From Bacteroidales bacterium (lineage in GTDB: Bacteria; Bacteroidota; Bacteroidia; Bacteroidales; P3), in assembly GCA_009785505.1 (NCBI GenBank), contig WQWA01000010.1:1-54872 (forward strand): a stretch of 54,872 nucleotides of DNA, given 5' to 3'. The notes beneath the pieces are model-generated. The model was not told the origin of the DNA, did not search any database, and was given only the letters and a program-made list of their open reading frames with translations. Both the position numbers and the translations under genes were made by a program. Of the stretch, positions 8,817-17,085 are shown piece by piece. The first letter of the stretch is position 1, and each line of letters begins with the position of its first letter.

Positions 8817-9845
8817 TTAGCTATAGATTTTCCAGCTGTGTGTTCCGCCTTCGCTAAATTGAAAATCGACAACCCTTCCGTCTAATTGATTCAGTGCTTG
8901 TTTGACCTGCATTCGTTTGGTCGGTTCTACCATAAAAATAATAAAACCTCCACCACCGGCTCCTGAAATCTTTCCTGTAGTGGCTCCGGCTTTCATTGCA
9001 GCATCAAAAACATTTTCAATAAAAGAATTAGTAACAGATGCCGCCATTTTTTTCTTGTCTTCCCAGCCTTGCCCAAGTATTTTCGAAAACGCTTTAATAT
9101 CTCCAAACAGCAATGCTTTCTTCATATCAACAGCACTTTGTTTGATGCGGTGCATGGCTTCAACAGCTTCTGCCACACCTGTGGAAGTACTTTTCTTTTG
9201 TTCTTCGATAATTTCGGCGGAACTGCGAGAAACGCCCGTGTAATAAAGCATGATGTTTGACTCCAACTCGTCAATAATCCAGCGTTTTACTCGCAAGGGA
9301 TTCACAATAACGCTGTCGTTCGGCAAAAATTCCATAAAGTTGAAACCTCCGAAAGCAGCAGCATATTGATCTTGTTTTCCTCCACTGAGATTAAGGTCTT
9401 TTCGTTCTATTTCGTAAGCCAAACGTGCGATTTCATATTCGCCCAGCGGTATATTTTTCCATTCGGAAAAGGCTCTTAGGATTGCCACAACCATTGTAGA
9501 AGAAGAGCCCAAACCGCTTCCCGGAGGTGCATCTGAATAGGTCGTGAGTTTGAAGGACTGCGGCTCAATTTTGAAGTCTCTGCACAGTCTGTTGTAAACA
9601 CCCTTCGACAAGTCTAATTCTCCCGTAATAGGCAGATGTGAAGATATATCGAACGCTTGTTTTTTTTCGACTTCTGTGGCTTCTATTTCTATTTTCCCGT
9701 TGTTGGTTTCCTCTATTGTGCAAAAAGCGTAGAGGTTGATGGTGGCATTGAGGATTAACCCACCATACATATCGCTATACGGCGACACATCACTTCCTCC
9801 ACCGGCTAAACCGAGTCTTAAAGGGGCTTTACTGCGAATTATCAT
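8817..9845 (-). CDS. hddA: D-glycero-alpha-D-manno-heptose-7-phosphate kinase (GHMP kinase)
   Basis: Phosphorylates heptose 7-phosphate at C1 to the alpha-1,7-bisphosphate. The 342-residue protein has the GHMP kinase plan: N-terminal KAPLRLGLAGGGSDVSPY, the ATP-binding loop PPGSGLGSSSTMVVA, and the C-terminal GKISGAGGGGFIIF motif. It is the first gene of a four-gene minus-strand operon with gmhA, hddC-gmhB and a glycosyltransferase. The alpha-anomer/GDP branch (kinase HddA plus guanylyltransferase HddC) differs from the beta/ADP branch for lipopolysaccharide core, which uses HldE; no hldE is present here. Confidence 0.94.
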   Translation of the reverse strand: MIIRSKAPLRLGLAGGGSDVSPYSDMYGGLILNATINLYAFCTIEETNNGKIEIEATEVEKKQAFDISSHLPITGELDLSKGVYNRLCRDFKIEPQSFKLTTYSDAPPGSGLGSSSTMVVAILRAFSEWKNIPLGEYEIARLAYEIERKDLNLSGGKQDQYAAAFGGFNFMEFLPNDSVIVNPLRVKRWIIDELESNIMLYYTGVSRSSAEIIEEQKKSTSTGVAEAVEAMHRIKQSAVDMKKALLFGDIKAFSKILGQGWEDKKKMAASVTNSFIENVFDAAMKAGATTGKISGAGGGGFIIFMVEPTKRMQVKQALNQLDGRVVDFQFSEGGTHSWKIYS

Positions 9846-9876
9846 ATAGAGATTCGTCTTTTTTTGAAATGCACTG

Positions 9877-9884
9877 CAAATATA
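9877..9884 (-). promoter_or_regulatory. -7 element of the heptose operon
   Basis: Read on the minus strand, TATATTTG fits TAnnTTTG and lies 31 bases before the hddA ATG. No clear -33 TTTG is present. Confidence 0.6.
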
Positions 9885-9913
9885 CGCATTTTTTTTGAAT
9901 TAGACACAGAGCC

Positions 9914-10666
9914 TTATTTCAAAAACTCAATAGTTTCCTGTCTACACTCCAAAAAACCCATGTGCCCGCAGTTCAAATACAGCACTTCCGCTTGATTGCA
10001 AAGTTGAATTTGCGAAAAAACCAGTTCATCCGGAAAACGTTTATCTTGTTTGCCTTGTATGAAAATGACAGAGTTTTTAGCATTTTTTAACGTGTCTAAA
10101 CGGCAATTGCGGTCACGCATTCCGAGAAGCGCAGCAATGATACTTTCAACGCTCATGGTTTGTGCCATTTCGATTAAATTTTGAATTTCGGTTTGAAATT
10201 TTACCACGTTTTCCGGAGCAAACAAATCGGGAATGAGCTGGGAAATAAATCCTTTTTTATTTTGTTTTAAGGCTTCGACAGCACGGTTGCGATTTTCTAT
10301 GCCTTGTTCGGTTTCGGCGGCGGCTTGCGAGTGAAACAAACCAAACTGCTCGGTTCGTTCGGGAAATAAATTTGCAAATTCCAAAGCAGCGTATCCGCCC
10401 ATGGAATGTCCGATGATGGTTGCTTTTTCAATGTTTTCAGCATCTAAGACCATTTTCACACATTCTGCCATGAGCGACATGGTGTGAATTTCTGCAAATT
10501 GCTCGGTTTTTCCGTGACCGGGCAAATCGATTGCAATCACACGGCGTTCCTCGCCGAATGCATCGAAAAAAGAATCCCAAATAGCTTGACTTTCCATAAA
10601 TCCGTGAAGCAAAACCAACGGTTGTTCTGTGCCGGCACTACGGCGGTAGTTTATTTTTGAAATCAT
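9914..10666 (-). CDS. Alpha/beta-fold hydrolase
   Basis: A 250-residue soluble hydrolase with LVLLHGFMES (oxyanion region), the nucleophile elbow GHSMGG with Ser88, and a late histidine at about residue 235 in NCGHMGF. It resembles BioH/MenH-like esterases, but the substrate is unknown. The open frame extends 44 codons further upstream, to 10798, with a hydrophobic leader. I reject that extension because a strong -7 box (10671-10678) stands immediately upstream of the ATG at 10666, and homologous folds begin near this Met. The mRNA would have almost no leader. Confidence 0.88.
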   Translation of the reverse strand: MISKINYRRSAGTEQPLVLLHGFMESQAIWDSFFDAFGEERRVIAIDLPGHGKTEQFAEIHTMSLMAECVKMVLDAENIEKATIIGHSMGGYAALEFANLFPERTEQFGLFHSQAAAETEQGIENRNRAVEALKQNKKGFISQLIPDLFAPENVVKFQTEIQNLIEMAQTMSVESIIAALLGMRDRNCRLDTLKNAKNSVIFIQGKQDKRFPDELVFSQIQLCNQAEVLYLNCGHMGFLECRQETIEFLK

Positions 10667-10670
10667 TTTA

Positions 10671-10678
10671 CAAAGATA
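10671..10678 (-). promoter_or_regulatory. -7 element of hydrolase gene, probably leaderless
   Basis: On the minus strand TATCTTTG is followed after 4 bases by ATG (TATCTTTGTAAAATG), the same 15-base arrangement as at 2270-2284. No TTTG at -33. Confidence 0.65.
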
Positions 10679-10756
10679 CGAAAAAGTGTGAAGGTGTGAA
10701 AGTAAAAAAAATAAAAATAAAATCATAAAACTGATAATCATCTGAAAAACAACACG

Positions 10757-10820
10757 TACAACTAAAAAAATTAGTTGCATAACTAAATCTTTAGTCATAT
10801 AACTAAAAAATTAGTTGTAA
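10757..10820. promoter_or_regulatory. Three phased palindromes, candidate operator array
   Basis: Three copies of a palindrome AACTAA-N4/5-TTAGTT stand in a row: AACTAA begins at 10760, 10781 and 10801, and TTAGT begins at 10771, 10791 and 10811, an exact 20-bp pitch for the right half-sites. The outer copies carry an extra TACA/TGTA flank. The third copy ends a few bases before the -33 box of the M16 peptidase promoter, so a bound repressor would block it. The left end is about 80 bp from the divergent hydrolase promoter. The style recalls BlaI/CopY-type operators, but no such regulator is in the window. Confidence 0.6.
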
Positions 10821-10824
10821 TTTT

Positions 10825-10855
10825 TTTGACATATGAGTTTTTTTTCGTACCTTTG
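10825..10855 (+). promoter_or_regulatory. Promoter of M16 peptidase gene
   Basis: TTTG at 10825-10828, a 19-bp spacer and TACCTTTG at 10848-10855. It abuts the palindrome array. Confidence 0.75.
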
Positions 10856-10888
10856 TGGCATTGTAAACTACCAAACAACTCAAACGTT

Positions 10889-13783
10889 ATGAAAAAATTC
10901 TTATTATCCCTGCTGGTCATTTTATTGACCATTCCGGCAATGGCATTCAACCCGATGGAGCCAATCCCAACTGATCCCAACGTTCGTACGGGTGTTTTGC
11001 CGAACGGGCTAACCTACATCATCCGCCACAATGCAGAACCTCGCGAACGAGCCGAATTCTTTTTGGGAATGAACGTTGGTTCGTTGCAAGAACAAGAGCA
11101 CGAACGCGGACTTACACACTTTGTTGAGCACATGGCTTTCAACGGAACACAACATTTTCCGGGACATGGCTTAAGAACGTGGTTGGAAAGTATCGGCATC
11201 CGTTTTGGCGAATTTAACGCTTGGGCCGGTATCGAAGAAACCGGTTTTAATATCTCTGCTGTACCTGTAAATCTTCGTCCGGGAGTTATTGATTCAGTGC
11301 TTTTGATTCTCTACGATTGGGCAAATGGATTGCTTTTAACCGACGAAGATATTGAAGACGAACGCGGTGTTATTCGTGAAGAATGGCGTACGGGACAAGG
11401 TGCGAATATGCGTATTTTCGAACATGCTCTTCCGATTATTTTTCCGAACAATCTTTACGGAAAACGCTTGCCTATCGGAACGATTGATGTTATCAACAAT
11501 TCTACGCCTGATCAGTTACGCGAATTTTACAGAACGTGGTATCGCCCCGATCATCAAGTTATCGTTGTCGTTGGAGATATTGATGTGGACGATATGCAGC
11601 GCAGAATTCACGCTCGTTTCGGTGGAATTCCCACACCAACAACGCCTTCGCCGCGTATCGTAGTTCCTGTTGAACGTAACGAACAACCACTTATCGCTAT
11701 CGGAACAGATCCCGAAATGACGATGACGCGAATTGAGGTAAGTTTCAAATATGATCCCCTTCCTTTAGAGGCTCGTATGTCGGTGGCAGGCTTAATGTTT
11801 AATTACTTTAAAGGTCTTGTTACAACGATGTTGAACGAACGTCTTAGTGAAATCACACAACGCCCGGATGCTCCATTCATAGCGGCAGGCTCATTCACAG
11901 GACCATTGATGGGCTTTGTAAGCACCATGAATGCTTTTACCGGGATTGCATTCAGTAGAGAAAACGGCATGGCAGAAGCCTTTGAGGCAATTACTACCGA
12001 ACTTGCACGTGTGGATCAACACGGTTTTACACTGGGTGAACTGGAACGTGCTCAAGCCAGCTTTATGAGTAATCTCGAAAGACAATACAACGAACGTTAC
12101 ACAACAAGGAATATTATTCACGCTCGTCAACTCACGCAAAGTTTTATTTACCAACGACCTATTCCGGGTGTAGAATTTGAATTTAGAACACTTTCCGGAC
12201 TTGCTGCTATGTTCCCACCGGAAATGTTGTTGGTTCAACTCAATATGTTGGTTCAAGAACTTATTTCCGACGAAAATGTTGTAATTTTCGGTATGGGTCC
12301 TCAAAGAGACGATTTGGTTTATCCAACCAGCGAAGAATTGTTGCAAATTTTTACTCGCGTAATGGCGGCACAACACGATCCGCTTGATGACGACGGACCT
12401 GAAGGACCTCTTGTTGATGTAGAAACTTTAACTCGCGGAAATGTTGTGAGCCGCAGAACGCTCGATCGTTTCGGCGAAACTGTTACAGAATTTACTTTAT
12501 CAAATGGTGTTAGAGTGATTATCAAACCTACTGATTTCAGAGCCGACGAAATTCGTTTTACAGGAACATCGCTTGGTGGAAATTCATTGTTCGACGATGC
12601 TGATGTGGCTACATTCCGTGTTTTGGGACAAGTTGCAACCATTGGCGGCGTCGGAGATTTCAGTCGTGTGAATTTGAGCAGATACCTTGCCGGAAAACAA
12701 GCTACTGTGAGTTCTAATGTTGGAACTCAAACCGAAACTATCAGCGGACACGGCTCCCCAAGAGACTTGGAAACGATGATGCAGTTGATTTATTTGCACG
12801 CAACTTCGCCACGTTATGATCGCGATGCTTTTAATTCTTGGTTGGCTCGTCAAAGAGCAATGTTAGAAAATGCGGTTGCAAATCCTGATGCTTCCATTTG
12901 GGATACAATCACTGTAAGAACTTATGGCGATCATCCGCGTGCTGTAACGCTTACTGGTTTCTTGGCGGATCTAGACAGAATTGATTACCAAAGAGCGATC
13001 GAGTTGTATATGGAGCGTTTCAAAGATATGAGCGATTTTACGTTTACATTTGTTGGAAATATTGACGAAGCGACATTTATTCCGTTGATGGAACAATATC
13101 TCGGAGCGTTGCCAAATTTGAATCGCACAGAAACTTACAGAGACATCAATATGCCTCGTTTGACAGGCAAGCGTGTAGCTCATTACCAACGCGAAATGCT
13201 AACGCCAAAAGCATCTGTTGCTGCCGTTTTCACGGGAACAGCAGATTTTACACCGGAAAATCGCATGAAATTCTTTATGCTTCGTCATATTTTAAGTTTG
13301 GTCTATACAGATATAATTCGTGAAGAAGAAGGCGGAACTTACGTGGTTCGCGTACAATCTACCTTTGAGCGCTATCCAACAGGAAATTACAACATTTTGG
13401 TGTTTTTTGATACCGATGTTGAATTAGCCAAGCATTTGTTGTCTATTGTGTATCGCGAATTTGAAAAAATCGCTACCGAAGGTCCGACACAAGATCATTT
13501 CAACAATGTGACTGCGTTCTTAAACAGAAATACTGAAGAGATGCATAGAGACAATGCAAATTGGCTGCACAATATCAACGAATATGCAACTTTCCAAACA
13601 GAGATTTTCACCAACAGAATGGAAATTGTCAATGCGATCACCCCTGCTGATATTCAAGCCTTAGCAAGAATGATTTTAGATCAACAAAACGTTGCGGAAA
13701 TTGTGATGTTTGGCCACTACCCTGTTGTTGAAGTTGAAGTAGTTGAGGTTGAAACACGTCGAGGCAGACGGAATCGTCGATAG
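10889..13783 (+). CDS. Exported M16 family zinc metallopeptidase (pitrilysin/PqqL-like)
   Basis: A 964-residue protease with a signal peptide (MKKFLLSLLVILLTIPAMA), so periplasmic or surface located. The inverted zinc motif HFVEH is at residues 77-81 in HFVEHMAFNGTQHF, with Glu80 as the expected catalytic base. A second, inactive M16 half follows (from about residue 500, FTLSNGVRVIIKPTDF), giving the clamshell of two-domain M16 enzymes. I start at ATG 10889; an upstream in-frame start at 10826 would lie inside the promoter. It stands alone, transcribed away from the hydrolase gene, under the palindrome array. Confidence 0.93.
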   Translation: MKKFLLSLLVILLTIPAMAFNPMEPIPTDPNVRTGVLPNGLTYIIRHNAEPRERAEFFLGMNVGSLQEQEHERGLTHFVEHMAFNGTQHFPGHGLRTWLESIGIRFGEFNAWAGIEETGFNISAVPVNLRPGVIDSVLLILYDWANGLLLTDEDIEDERGVIREEWRTGQGANMRIFEHALPIIFPNNLYGKRLPIGTIDVINNSTPDQLREFYRTWYRPDHQVIVVVGDIDVDDMQRRIHARFGGIPTPTTPSPRIVVPVERNEQPLIAIGTDPEMTMTRIEVSFKYDPLPLEARMSVAGLMFNYFKGLVTTMLNERLSEITQRPDAPFIAAGSFTGPLMGFVSTMNAFTGIAFSRENGMAEAFEAITTELARVDQHGFTLGELERAQASFMSNLERQYNERYTTRNIIHARQLTQSFIYQRPIPGVEFEFRTLSGLAAMFPPEMLLVQLNMLVQELISDENVVIFGMGPQRDDLVYPTSEELLQIFTRVMAAQHDPLDDDGPEGPLVDVETLTRGNVVSRRTLDRFGETVTEFTLSNGVRVIIKPTDFRADEIRFTGTSLGGNSLFDDADVATFRVLGQVATIGGVGDFSRVNLSRYLAGKQATVSSNVGTQTETISGHGSPRDLETMMQLIYLHATSPRYDRDAFNSWLARQRAMLENAVANPDASIWDTITVRTYGDHPRAVTLTGFLADLDRIDYQRAIELYMERFKDMSDFTFTFVGNIDEATFIPLMEQYLGALPNLNRTETYRDINMPRLTGKRVAHYQREMLTPKASVAAVFTGTADFTPENRMKFFMLRHILSLVYTDIIREEEGGTYVVRVQSTFERYPTGNYNILVFFDTDVELAKHLLSIVYREFEKIATEGPTQDHFNNVTAFLNRNTEEMHRDNANWLHNINEYATFQTEIFTNRMEIVNAITPADIQALARMILDQQNVAEIVMFGHYPVVEVEVVEVETRRGRRNRR

Positions 13784-13810
13784 AGTGCAGAGACAACAGC
13801 AAGTGGATGT

Positions 13811-13842
13811 CTCGACTCGGCTCCGCCTCGCTCGACATGACG
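13811..13842. repeat. Degenerate dispersed repeat, reverse orientation
   Basis: CTCGACTCGGCTCC...GACATGACG resembles the reverse form of the GTCATTCCGAG-type repeat seen at 13923, 44126, 50811, 50938 and 53295. It lies between the M16 stop and the hairpin. Confidence 0.5.
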
Positions 13843-13860
13843 ACCACTGTGGAAAAAGCA

Positions 13861-13903
13861 GAGAAGAGGGGGGAAGCGACTTTGTCGCTTCCCCCCTCTT
13901 CTC
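13861..13903. terminator. Long perfect hairpin between convergent genes
   Basis: A perfect 20-bp stem (arms 13861-13880 and 13884-13903) with loop TTT. A T-run begins only several bases later on either strand, so it is a probable but not classic bidirectional terminator for the M16 gene and proS. Repeats flank it on both sides. Confidence 0.65.
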
Positions 13904-13922
13904 TATGCCTTTTTAGCGTACC

Positions 13923-13970
13923 CGTCATTCCGAGCGAAGCACACGTAGTGTGCGAAGTCGAGGAATCTCC
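13923..13970. repeat. Dispersed GTCATTCCGAG-type repeat, forward
   Basis: Begins CGTCATTCCGAGCGAAGC, has an inner ACACGTAGTGT palindrome and ends GTCGAGGAATCTCC. Nearly the same sequence is at 44126-44172. Confidence 0.85.
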
Positions 13971-13999
13971 TTATTACTTTGACACTGCAGCAAAAAAAA

Positions 14000-15469
14000 T
14001 TAATACGCTTTCGCAAAAACAACCCGACCTTTCGAGGGTTTTCCACTGAAAATACATGTGCCGTTTTCATCAATGGTTTCCAACGGAATGGTACGAATAG
14101 TCGCTTTAGTCGCCGCCTTGATAGCTTCTTCGGTTTCGGAAGTTCCATCCCAATGAGCTAAAATAAAACCACCTTCTTCGACTTTTTTCTGGAATTCGTC
14201 CCAGGTGTCTGCTTTAAAGGTGTTGGATTCTCTGAAGTTCAATGCTTTTTTGAATAAATTTTCTTGAATTTCGTCCAGCAAATTCGGAATATAATTTTCT
14301 AAATCGTCTAATTTGATAACTTGCTTTTCCAAAGTGTCTCGGCGTGCGACTTCGGCTGTACCTTCTTCCATATCGCGAGGACCGATTGCTATGCGTATCG
14401 GAACGCCCTTGAATTCGTATTCGTTAAATTTCCAGCCGGGTTTTTGTGTATCACGATCATCGTACTTGACCGAAATGCCTTTTGCGATGAGATTTTTCTT
14501 AATTTGATTAACCTTTTCAGAAATAGCGTCTAATTGCTCTTGTTGTTTATAAATTGGAACAAAAACCACTTGAATCGGAGCCAGTTTTGGTGGCAGAACC
14601 AGTCCGTTGTCGTCGGAATGCGTCATAATTAATGCGCCCATTAGTCGTGTGGAAACGCCCCAAGATGTTGCCCAAACGTATTCTTGCGTGTTGCTTTTGC
14701 TCAAAAATTTTACATCAAACGCTTTTGCGAAATTCTGTCCCAAAAAGTGTGAAGTTCCTGCTTGCAAAGCTTTTCCGTCTTGCATCAAGGCTTCAATACA
14801 AAAGGTTTCCAACGCTCCGGCAAAACGCTCATTGGGCGATTTCGTTCCGGTCAATACCGGCAAAGCCATAAATTCTTCCGCAAATACTCTGTAAACCTCT
14901 AACATCTGACGGGCCTCAGCCATAGCCTCTTGTTCGGTTTCGTGAGCGGTATGGCCTTCTTGCCACAAAAATTCCGCTGTGCGCAAAAACAATCGGGTAC
15001 GCATTTCCCAACGCACAACATTTGCCCACTGATTCACCAAAATCGGTAAATCTCTATACGATTGAATCCAACCGCGATACGTATCCCAAATAATGGTTTC
15101 CGAAGTCGGACGAACAATCAATTCTTCTTCCAATTTTGCGGATTCGTCGACCACAATTTTTCCGTCTTCACCATTTTTCAAGCGATAATGCGTAACCACA
15201 GCACATTCTTTGGCAAATCCTTCCACATGCGAAGCTTCTTTGCTGAAAAACGATTTTGGAATGAAAAGCGGAAAATAAGCGTTTTGATGCCCGGTGTCTT
15301 TGAACATTTTATCCAACGCATCGCGCATTTTTTCCCAAATTGCATATCCGTAAGGTTTTATAACCATACAACCTCTTACTGCAGAATTTTCTGCCAAATC
15401 AGCCCTAATAACCAATTCATTATACCAATCTGAATAGTTTTCTTTCCGAGAAGTGAAGTTTTTTGCCAT
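14000..15469 (-). CDS. proS: Prolyl-tRNA synthetase (short, archaeal/eukaryal-like type)
   Basis: Charges tRNA-Pro. The 489-residue class II synthetase begins [20 protein letters not shown], with motif 1 around [15 protein letters not shown], motif 2 in [20 protein letters not shown] and [10 protein letters not shown], then an anticodon-binding domain. It ends in the C-terminal zinc-binding-like extension closing with KAY, whose terminal Tyr is typical. No editing insertion is present, so it is the form without the bacterial INS domain. The frame runs 34 codons further upstream, but that part is hydrophobic and lies in the promoter region; I start at 15469. Confidence 0.95.
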   Translation of the reverse strand: MAKNFTSRKENYSDWYNELVIRADLAENSAVRGCMVIKPYGYAIWEKMRDALDKMFKDTGHQNAYFPLFIPKSFFSKEASHVEGFAKECAVVTHYRLKNGEDGKIVVDESAKLEEELIVRPTSETIIWDTYRGWIQSYRDLPILVNQWANVVRWEMRTRLFLRTAEFLWQEGHTAHETEQEAMAEARQMLEVYRVFAEEFMALPVLTGTKSPNERFAGALETFCIEALMQDGKALQAGTSHFLGQNFAKAFDVKFLSKSNTQEYVWATSWGVSTRLMGALIMTHSDDNGLVLPPKLAPIQVVFVPIYKQQEQLDAISEKVNQIKKNLIAKGISVKYDDRDTQKPGWKFNEYEFKGVPIRIAIGPRDMEEGTAEVARRDTLEKQVIKLDDLENYIPNLLDEIQENLFKKALNFRESNTFKADTWDEFQKKVEEGGFILAHWDGTSETEEAIKAATKATIRTIPLETIDENGTCIFSGKPSKGRVVFAKAY

Positions 15470-15531
15470 ATCTTTTTTTGAGTTTGGAACGGTTTTTGCT
15501 TGTACAAAGTTAAGAACACTAAAATTGACTG

Positions 15532-15562
15532 CAAAGATACAAAAAATTACAGAAAAAACAAA
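15532..15562 (-). promoter_or_regulatory. Promoter of proS
   Basis: On the minus strand TTTG (15559-15562), a 19-bp spacer, then TATCTTTG (15532-15539). A second box, TAACTTTG at 15505-15512, lies nearer the start and could be an alternative. Confidence 0.7.
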
Positions 15563-15591
15563 ACTACCCAAACAAAGAAAGGGGAATCACC

Positions 15592-17010
15592 ATGAAAAAG
15601 TTATTATACATTATCGGAATTTCAGCACTTGTCTCATTTGCCTTTAGTTCTTGCCAATCAACGCAGAACATAGGGGGAGTCAATGATGACCAATTCTTCA
15701 CAAGAGCAGATGCTGCCAATCAAAGAGAACAGGAGCGTATTGCTCGCGAACAGGCTGTAGCCGAAGCCGAAGCTCGTTTAAGACAACGCGAAGCCGAAGC
15801 TGCTGTACGCCGTCAGCAACAGCAGACACAACAAGCTCAGCAGCAAGAATTCCACTATTTCTATGAGGAGCCTGTTGTAAGAGCCTTGAGCATGGAAGAT
15901 TATCACGACTTTATGTTTTCGGCAAGAATACGTCGATTCCACAGCGGTTTTTTTATGCCAAGTTATTTCGATAATTTCTACACCAATATGTTTTTCTTTA
16001 ATGGTATGCCGATGTATTTCGGAACGAGTATCCATTTTGGCACAAGTTGGTGGACGCCTCGGGGTCGTTGGGGTTTTTACTGGCGCCCGACTTGGGTACA
16101 CCCTTCATGGCATTGGCACACTTCTTGGGGATGGGGTCCATCCTGGGGATGGCACCGCCCTTGGGGTTGGCACCACTCGCCATGGGGATGGCATCGCCCT
16201 CCATTTCATCGCCCTTGCGACTGGGCATTCTACCGTTGGAATTATAACTTCTATGATAGAAATACGGTAAGATTCCGTGAGTTTCAGCCTCGTCCGAGGC
16301 CGGGAAGTTCTGGACTCCCGACCAACAACACCCGTCCTACAAGAGGAAGTGTTGCAAGCGAAAATGTCGGTGGAACAAGCGCTCGTCCAACGAGAGGTGG
16401 CGACTTCGTAACTAACTACGAAAATGCAGTCCAACGCGAAGGAGGTCGTCCAACGAGAGGTGGAGGAGTTGCTCCGGCAACTGCACCAACAACACAACAA
16501 GGCCGTCCGGCGCGTGGAGGTGAAGTCGGAGGAACAGGTACTTCGGGTGTTAATCAACCACAACCAACTCGTCCTGCTGCTCGTGGAAGTGGAGGACAAG
16601 AAGCCTCAGCATTCCCTCAAAGTACCCGCACTCAACCTCAGCCGGCGACACAAGGAACAGCCACTCGTCCGGGTACGCGCAACGAAACAACGGCACCAAC
16701 TACTCAGCCGCAACAGCCGGCTCAAGGAAGTCGACCATCAACAGGAACGTCCACTACAAGACGCTACCAACCGGCAACTACACCCTCATCAAGATCAAGC
16801 GGTGAGTTCAGCAGCCCTGCGTCGAGACAATCATCAGGAAATACGCGTCCGGCAAACGTTTCAAGACCACCATCGGGAAGTAATAACTCGTCCGGAACAA
16901 GTTCAAGCGTTTCTAGATCATCATCAAGCAGTAGTTCATCAAGCAGTGGAACCTCGTCAAGCGGTGGTTCATCAAGAGGCGGCGGCGGATCAACCAGACA
17001 AGGTAGATAA
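15592..17010 (+). CDS. Lipoprotein with His/Trp-rich core and Arg-Gly/Ser-rich tail, function unknown
   Basis: I do not recognise a family. The 472-residue protein has a lipoprotein signal with Cys21 (FAFSSC). It then has an Arg/Glu/Gln-rich coiled-coil-like stretch (about 40-85) and an aromatic domain with remarkable His-Trp-Gly-Pro repeats (about 155-205, e.g. WHRPWGWHHSPWGWHRPP). The last 250 residues are low-complexity, with repeated RPTRGG units, Thr/Gln/Pro segments and a poly-Ser run near the end. The His/Trp core could bind metal or polysaccharide; this is inference. The start is preceded by a purine-rich AAAGGGGAA, rare in this window. The next gene follows after 75 bases without a visible promoter. 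Confidence 0.8.
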   Translation: MKKLLYIIGISALVSFAFSSCQSTQNIGGVNDDQFFTRADAANQREQERIAREQAVAEAEARLRQREAEAAVRRQQQQTQQAQQQEFHYFYEEPVVRALSMEDYHDFMFSARIRRFHSGFFMPSYFDNFYTNMFFFNGMPMYFGTSIHFGTSWWTPRGRWGFYWRPTWVHPSWHWHTSWGWGPSWGWHRPWGWHHSPWGWHRPPFHRPCDWAFYRWNYNFYDRNTVRFREFQPRPRPGSSGLPTNNTRPTRGSVASENVGGTSARPTRGGDFVTNYENAVQREGGRPTRGGGVAPATAPTTQQGRPARGGEVGGTGTSGVNQPQPTRPAARGSGGQEASAFPQSTRTQPQPATQGTATRPGTRNETTAPTTQPQQPAQGSRPSTGTSTTRRYQPATTPSSRSSGEFSSPASRQSSGNTRPANVSRPPSGSNNSSGTSSSVSRSSSSSSSSSSGTSSSGGSSRGGGGSTRQGR

Positions 17011-17085
17011 TAGTACGAAGTTTCTACAAAGCATACCTCGGACTCCGTATCGAATAACAAAAAACACAAATATAATACAAAAACC

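Noticed and set aside
10667-10798. N-terminal hydrophobic extension of the alpha/beta hydrolase
   Set aside because: The extension is read through the promoter and the palindrome array; the strong -7 box and the family start support ATG 10666.
13784-13999. CRISPR-like repeats or small RNA gene after the M16 gene
   Set aside because: Repeats are two inverted copies of a dispersed element around a hairpin, not regularly spaced direct repeats; no promoter for an RNA gene seen.
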